NCBI GenBank assembly: GCA_947178455.1
Contig: CAMWYI010000112.1
Location: 1-5,488, forward strand
Reading direction: 5' to 3'
Source: an uncultured Alistipes sp.
GTDB taxonomy: Bacteria > Bacteroidota > Bacteroidia > Bacteroidales > Rikenellaceae
Length of the DNA stretch: 5,488 bases
Below the pieces are notes generated by a model that was not told the origin of the DNA, did no database searches, and saw only the letters and a list, made by a program, of their open reading frames with translations. Below, in pieces: positions 4,652 through 5,488 of this stretch. Made by a program: the position numbers and the translations under genes. Each line of letters opens with the position of its first letter. Position 1 is the stretch's first letter.

Positions 4652-5347
4652 ATGAAAAAACACATTCTCACGCTCTTCGGCGCAGGTCTTTCGACGATCT
4701 GCGCCGTTTGCGCCGTATCCGCGCAAACTCCCCGTCCGACGCATCACGCGCACCCCAGCGGCACTGCCCAGCAAGTGTCCAATATCCGTTCGTCGGTCGA
4801 CAGCATTCCGCAAACGACCGTCGTCCCCGTACAACAGCCGCCGCTCGAAATCGCCGACTACACGACCGTTTTCGAGGCTCCGGGCGAGGGGCTCAACCGC
4901 GTCGAACGACGGGCCTTGCGCGCCAAAAATCACGCCGCGTGCATCGACTCGCTCGTGCAGTCGCACAACTATGTATTCTATCCCGACACGATGCAGGAGA
5001 TGCCCGAAGGCACCGTCCATCGGATTTACACCGATTATTTCTTCTTCGGTTTGTTCGCCGACCACGCCGAAGTGCACCTGCCCGTCGACCGCGCCGGTTC
5101 GCAGTACATCGAGCGGGTCAATTTCGATTCGATGGCTATCAGCAACTACCGGATTTCGCGCGTGCAGTGCGGGTGGATGATTTCGTTCGACATCGCCGAC
5201 GGCGACGCGCGTTACCACGCTTCGTTCACGGTCTGCACGGCAACCGGCGAAACGACGCTCACGTTCATCACGCCTTCGGTCACCATGCGTTACATCGGCA
5301 CACTCGGCAACCGTCGGCGCATCCGACCCCACACGCGGCCTTTTTAA
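4652..5347 (+). CDS. Exported DUF4251-like protein (second of a tandem pair)
   Basis: A 231-residue protein starting MKKHILTLFG, with a signal peptide probably cut after AVSA (residue 24). A low-complexity Pro/Thr/Gln/His linker (about 25-70) precedes an arginine-rich segment (82-92) and the DUF4251-like domain (about 104-217). It aligns with its neighbour: YPDTMQEMPEG against NPQTMQQQPAG, GWMISFDI against GWMVTFSA, and TGETTLTFITP against GGATLTITNP. It ends in a basic tail (RRRIRPHTRPF). The open frame runs upstream to 3863, but that part is antisense to the tRNA and overlaps the previous gene, so the start at 4652 is the real one. It is probably co-transcribed with the preceding gene. The function is unknown, and the fold assignment rests largely on similarity to the paralogue. 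Confidence 0.82.
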   Translation: MKKHILTLFGAGLSTICAVCAVSAQTPRPTHHAHPSGTAQQVSNIRSSVDSIPQTTVVPVQQPPLEIADYTTVFEAPGEGLNRVERRALRAKNHAACIDSLVQSHNYVFYPDTMQEMPEGTVHRIYTDYFFFGLFADHAEVHLPVDRAGSQYIERVNFDSMAISNYRISRVQCGWMISFDIADGDARYHASFTVCTATGETTLTFITPSVTMRYIGTLGNRRRIRPHTRPF

Positions 5348-5422
5348 GCCGTGACGGCGTAGCAACCGTCCGATGCTCCTCGACCGTCCGCCGCACTTAA
5401 AACCTTGTTCTTAACGCCACCC

Positions 5423-5448
5423 GCACTTTTTGATCCGTCAAAAAGTGC
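5423..5448. repeat. Perfect 11-bp palindrome with 4-base loop
   Basis: GCACTTTTTGA (5423-5433), loop TCCG, TCAAAAAGTGC (5438-5448). It lies 75 bases after the second DUF4251 gene. There is no T-run after the stem on either strand, so it is not a standard terminator, although it is the only strong stem after that gene. It looks like a dispersed palindromic repeat. I see nothing else supportable in 5348-5488. Confidence 0.6.
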
Positions 5449-5488
5449 CAAAAACCTCTCCGACGATGTCTCCGCCTACTCGTGCGGC

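Noticed and set aside
1..5488. CRISPR array, retron, toxin-antitoxin or other defence system
   Set aside because: No regularly spaced repeats, reverse transcriptase, nuclease or small toxin-like gene pair is visible. The repeats present are hairpins and terminators.

Overview
The window looks like the chromosome of a GC-rich gut Bacteroidota, most likely Alistipes or a close relative. The evidence is a tRNA gene preceded by a Bacteroidota-type promoter (TTTG, 20 bases, TATCTTTG), starts without clear Shine-Dalgarno sequences, two DUF4251 proteins (a family typical of Bacteroidota) and GC-rich coding sequence. The genus is an inference.

Positions 177-3591 hold a tight four-gene plus-strand operon with gaps of 3, 4 and 6 bases. 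It encodes a membrane steroid 5-alpha-reductase of the SRD5A type, an Old Yellow Enzyme-type NADH:flavin oxidoreductase, a short-chain dehydrogenase/reductase and a HAD phosphatase of the YihX type. The first three match the kind of cluster reported in gut Bacteroidota for turning 3-oxo-5-beta bile acids (such as 3-oxolithocholate) into 5-alpha 'allo' forms and then iso-allo bile acids. In that scheme the flavoenzyme forms or removes the delta-4 double bond, the 5-alpha-reductase sets the A/B-ring configuration, and the SDR reduces the 3-ketone. The substrate cannot be read from the sequence; other 3-keto-delta-4 steroids are possible. The HAD gene is the unexplained member.

Positions 3592-4094 are intergenic but densely structured. 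There is a perfect 14-bp hairpin, a plus-strand terminator for the operon, a minus-strand terminator for a tRNA-Pro(UGG) gene, and that tRNA with its promoter. The two terminators sit inside a larger imperfect inverted repeat. A 13-base copy of the tRNA 3' region overlaps the stop codon of the HAD gene, like a small attachment-site duplication.

Positions 4095-5347 hold two tandem plus-strand genes, 17 bases apart, for exported DUF4251 proteins. They are diverged paralogues of unknown function. The last 141 bases contain a perfect 11-bp palindrome and no gene I can support. Positions 1-176 are the operon leader, with a weak promoter candidate and a nested inverted repeat.
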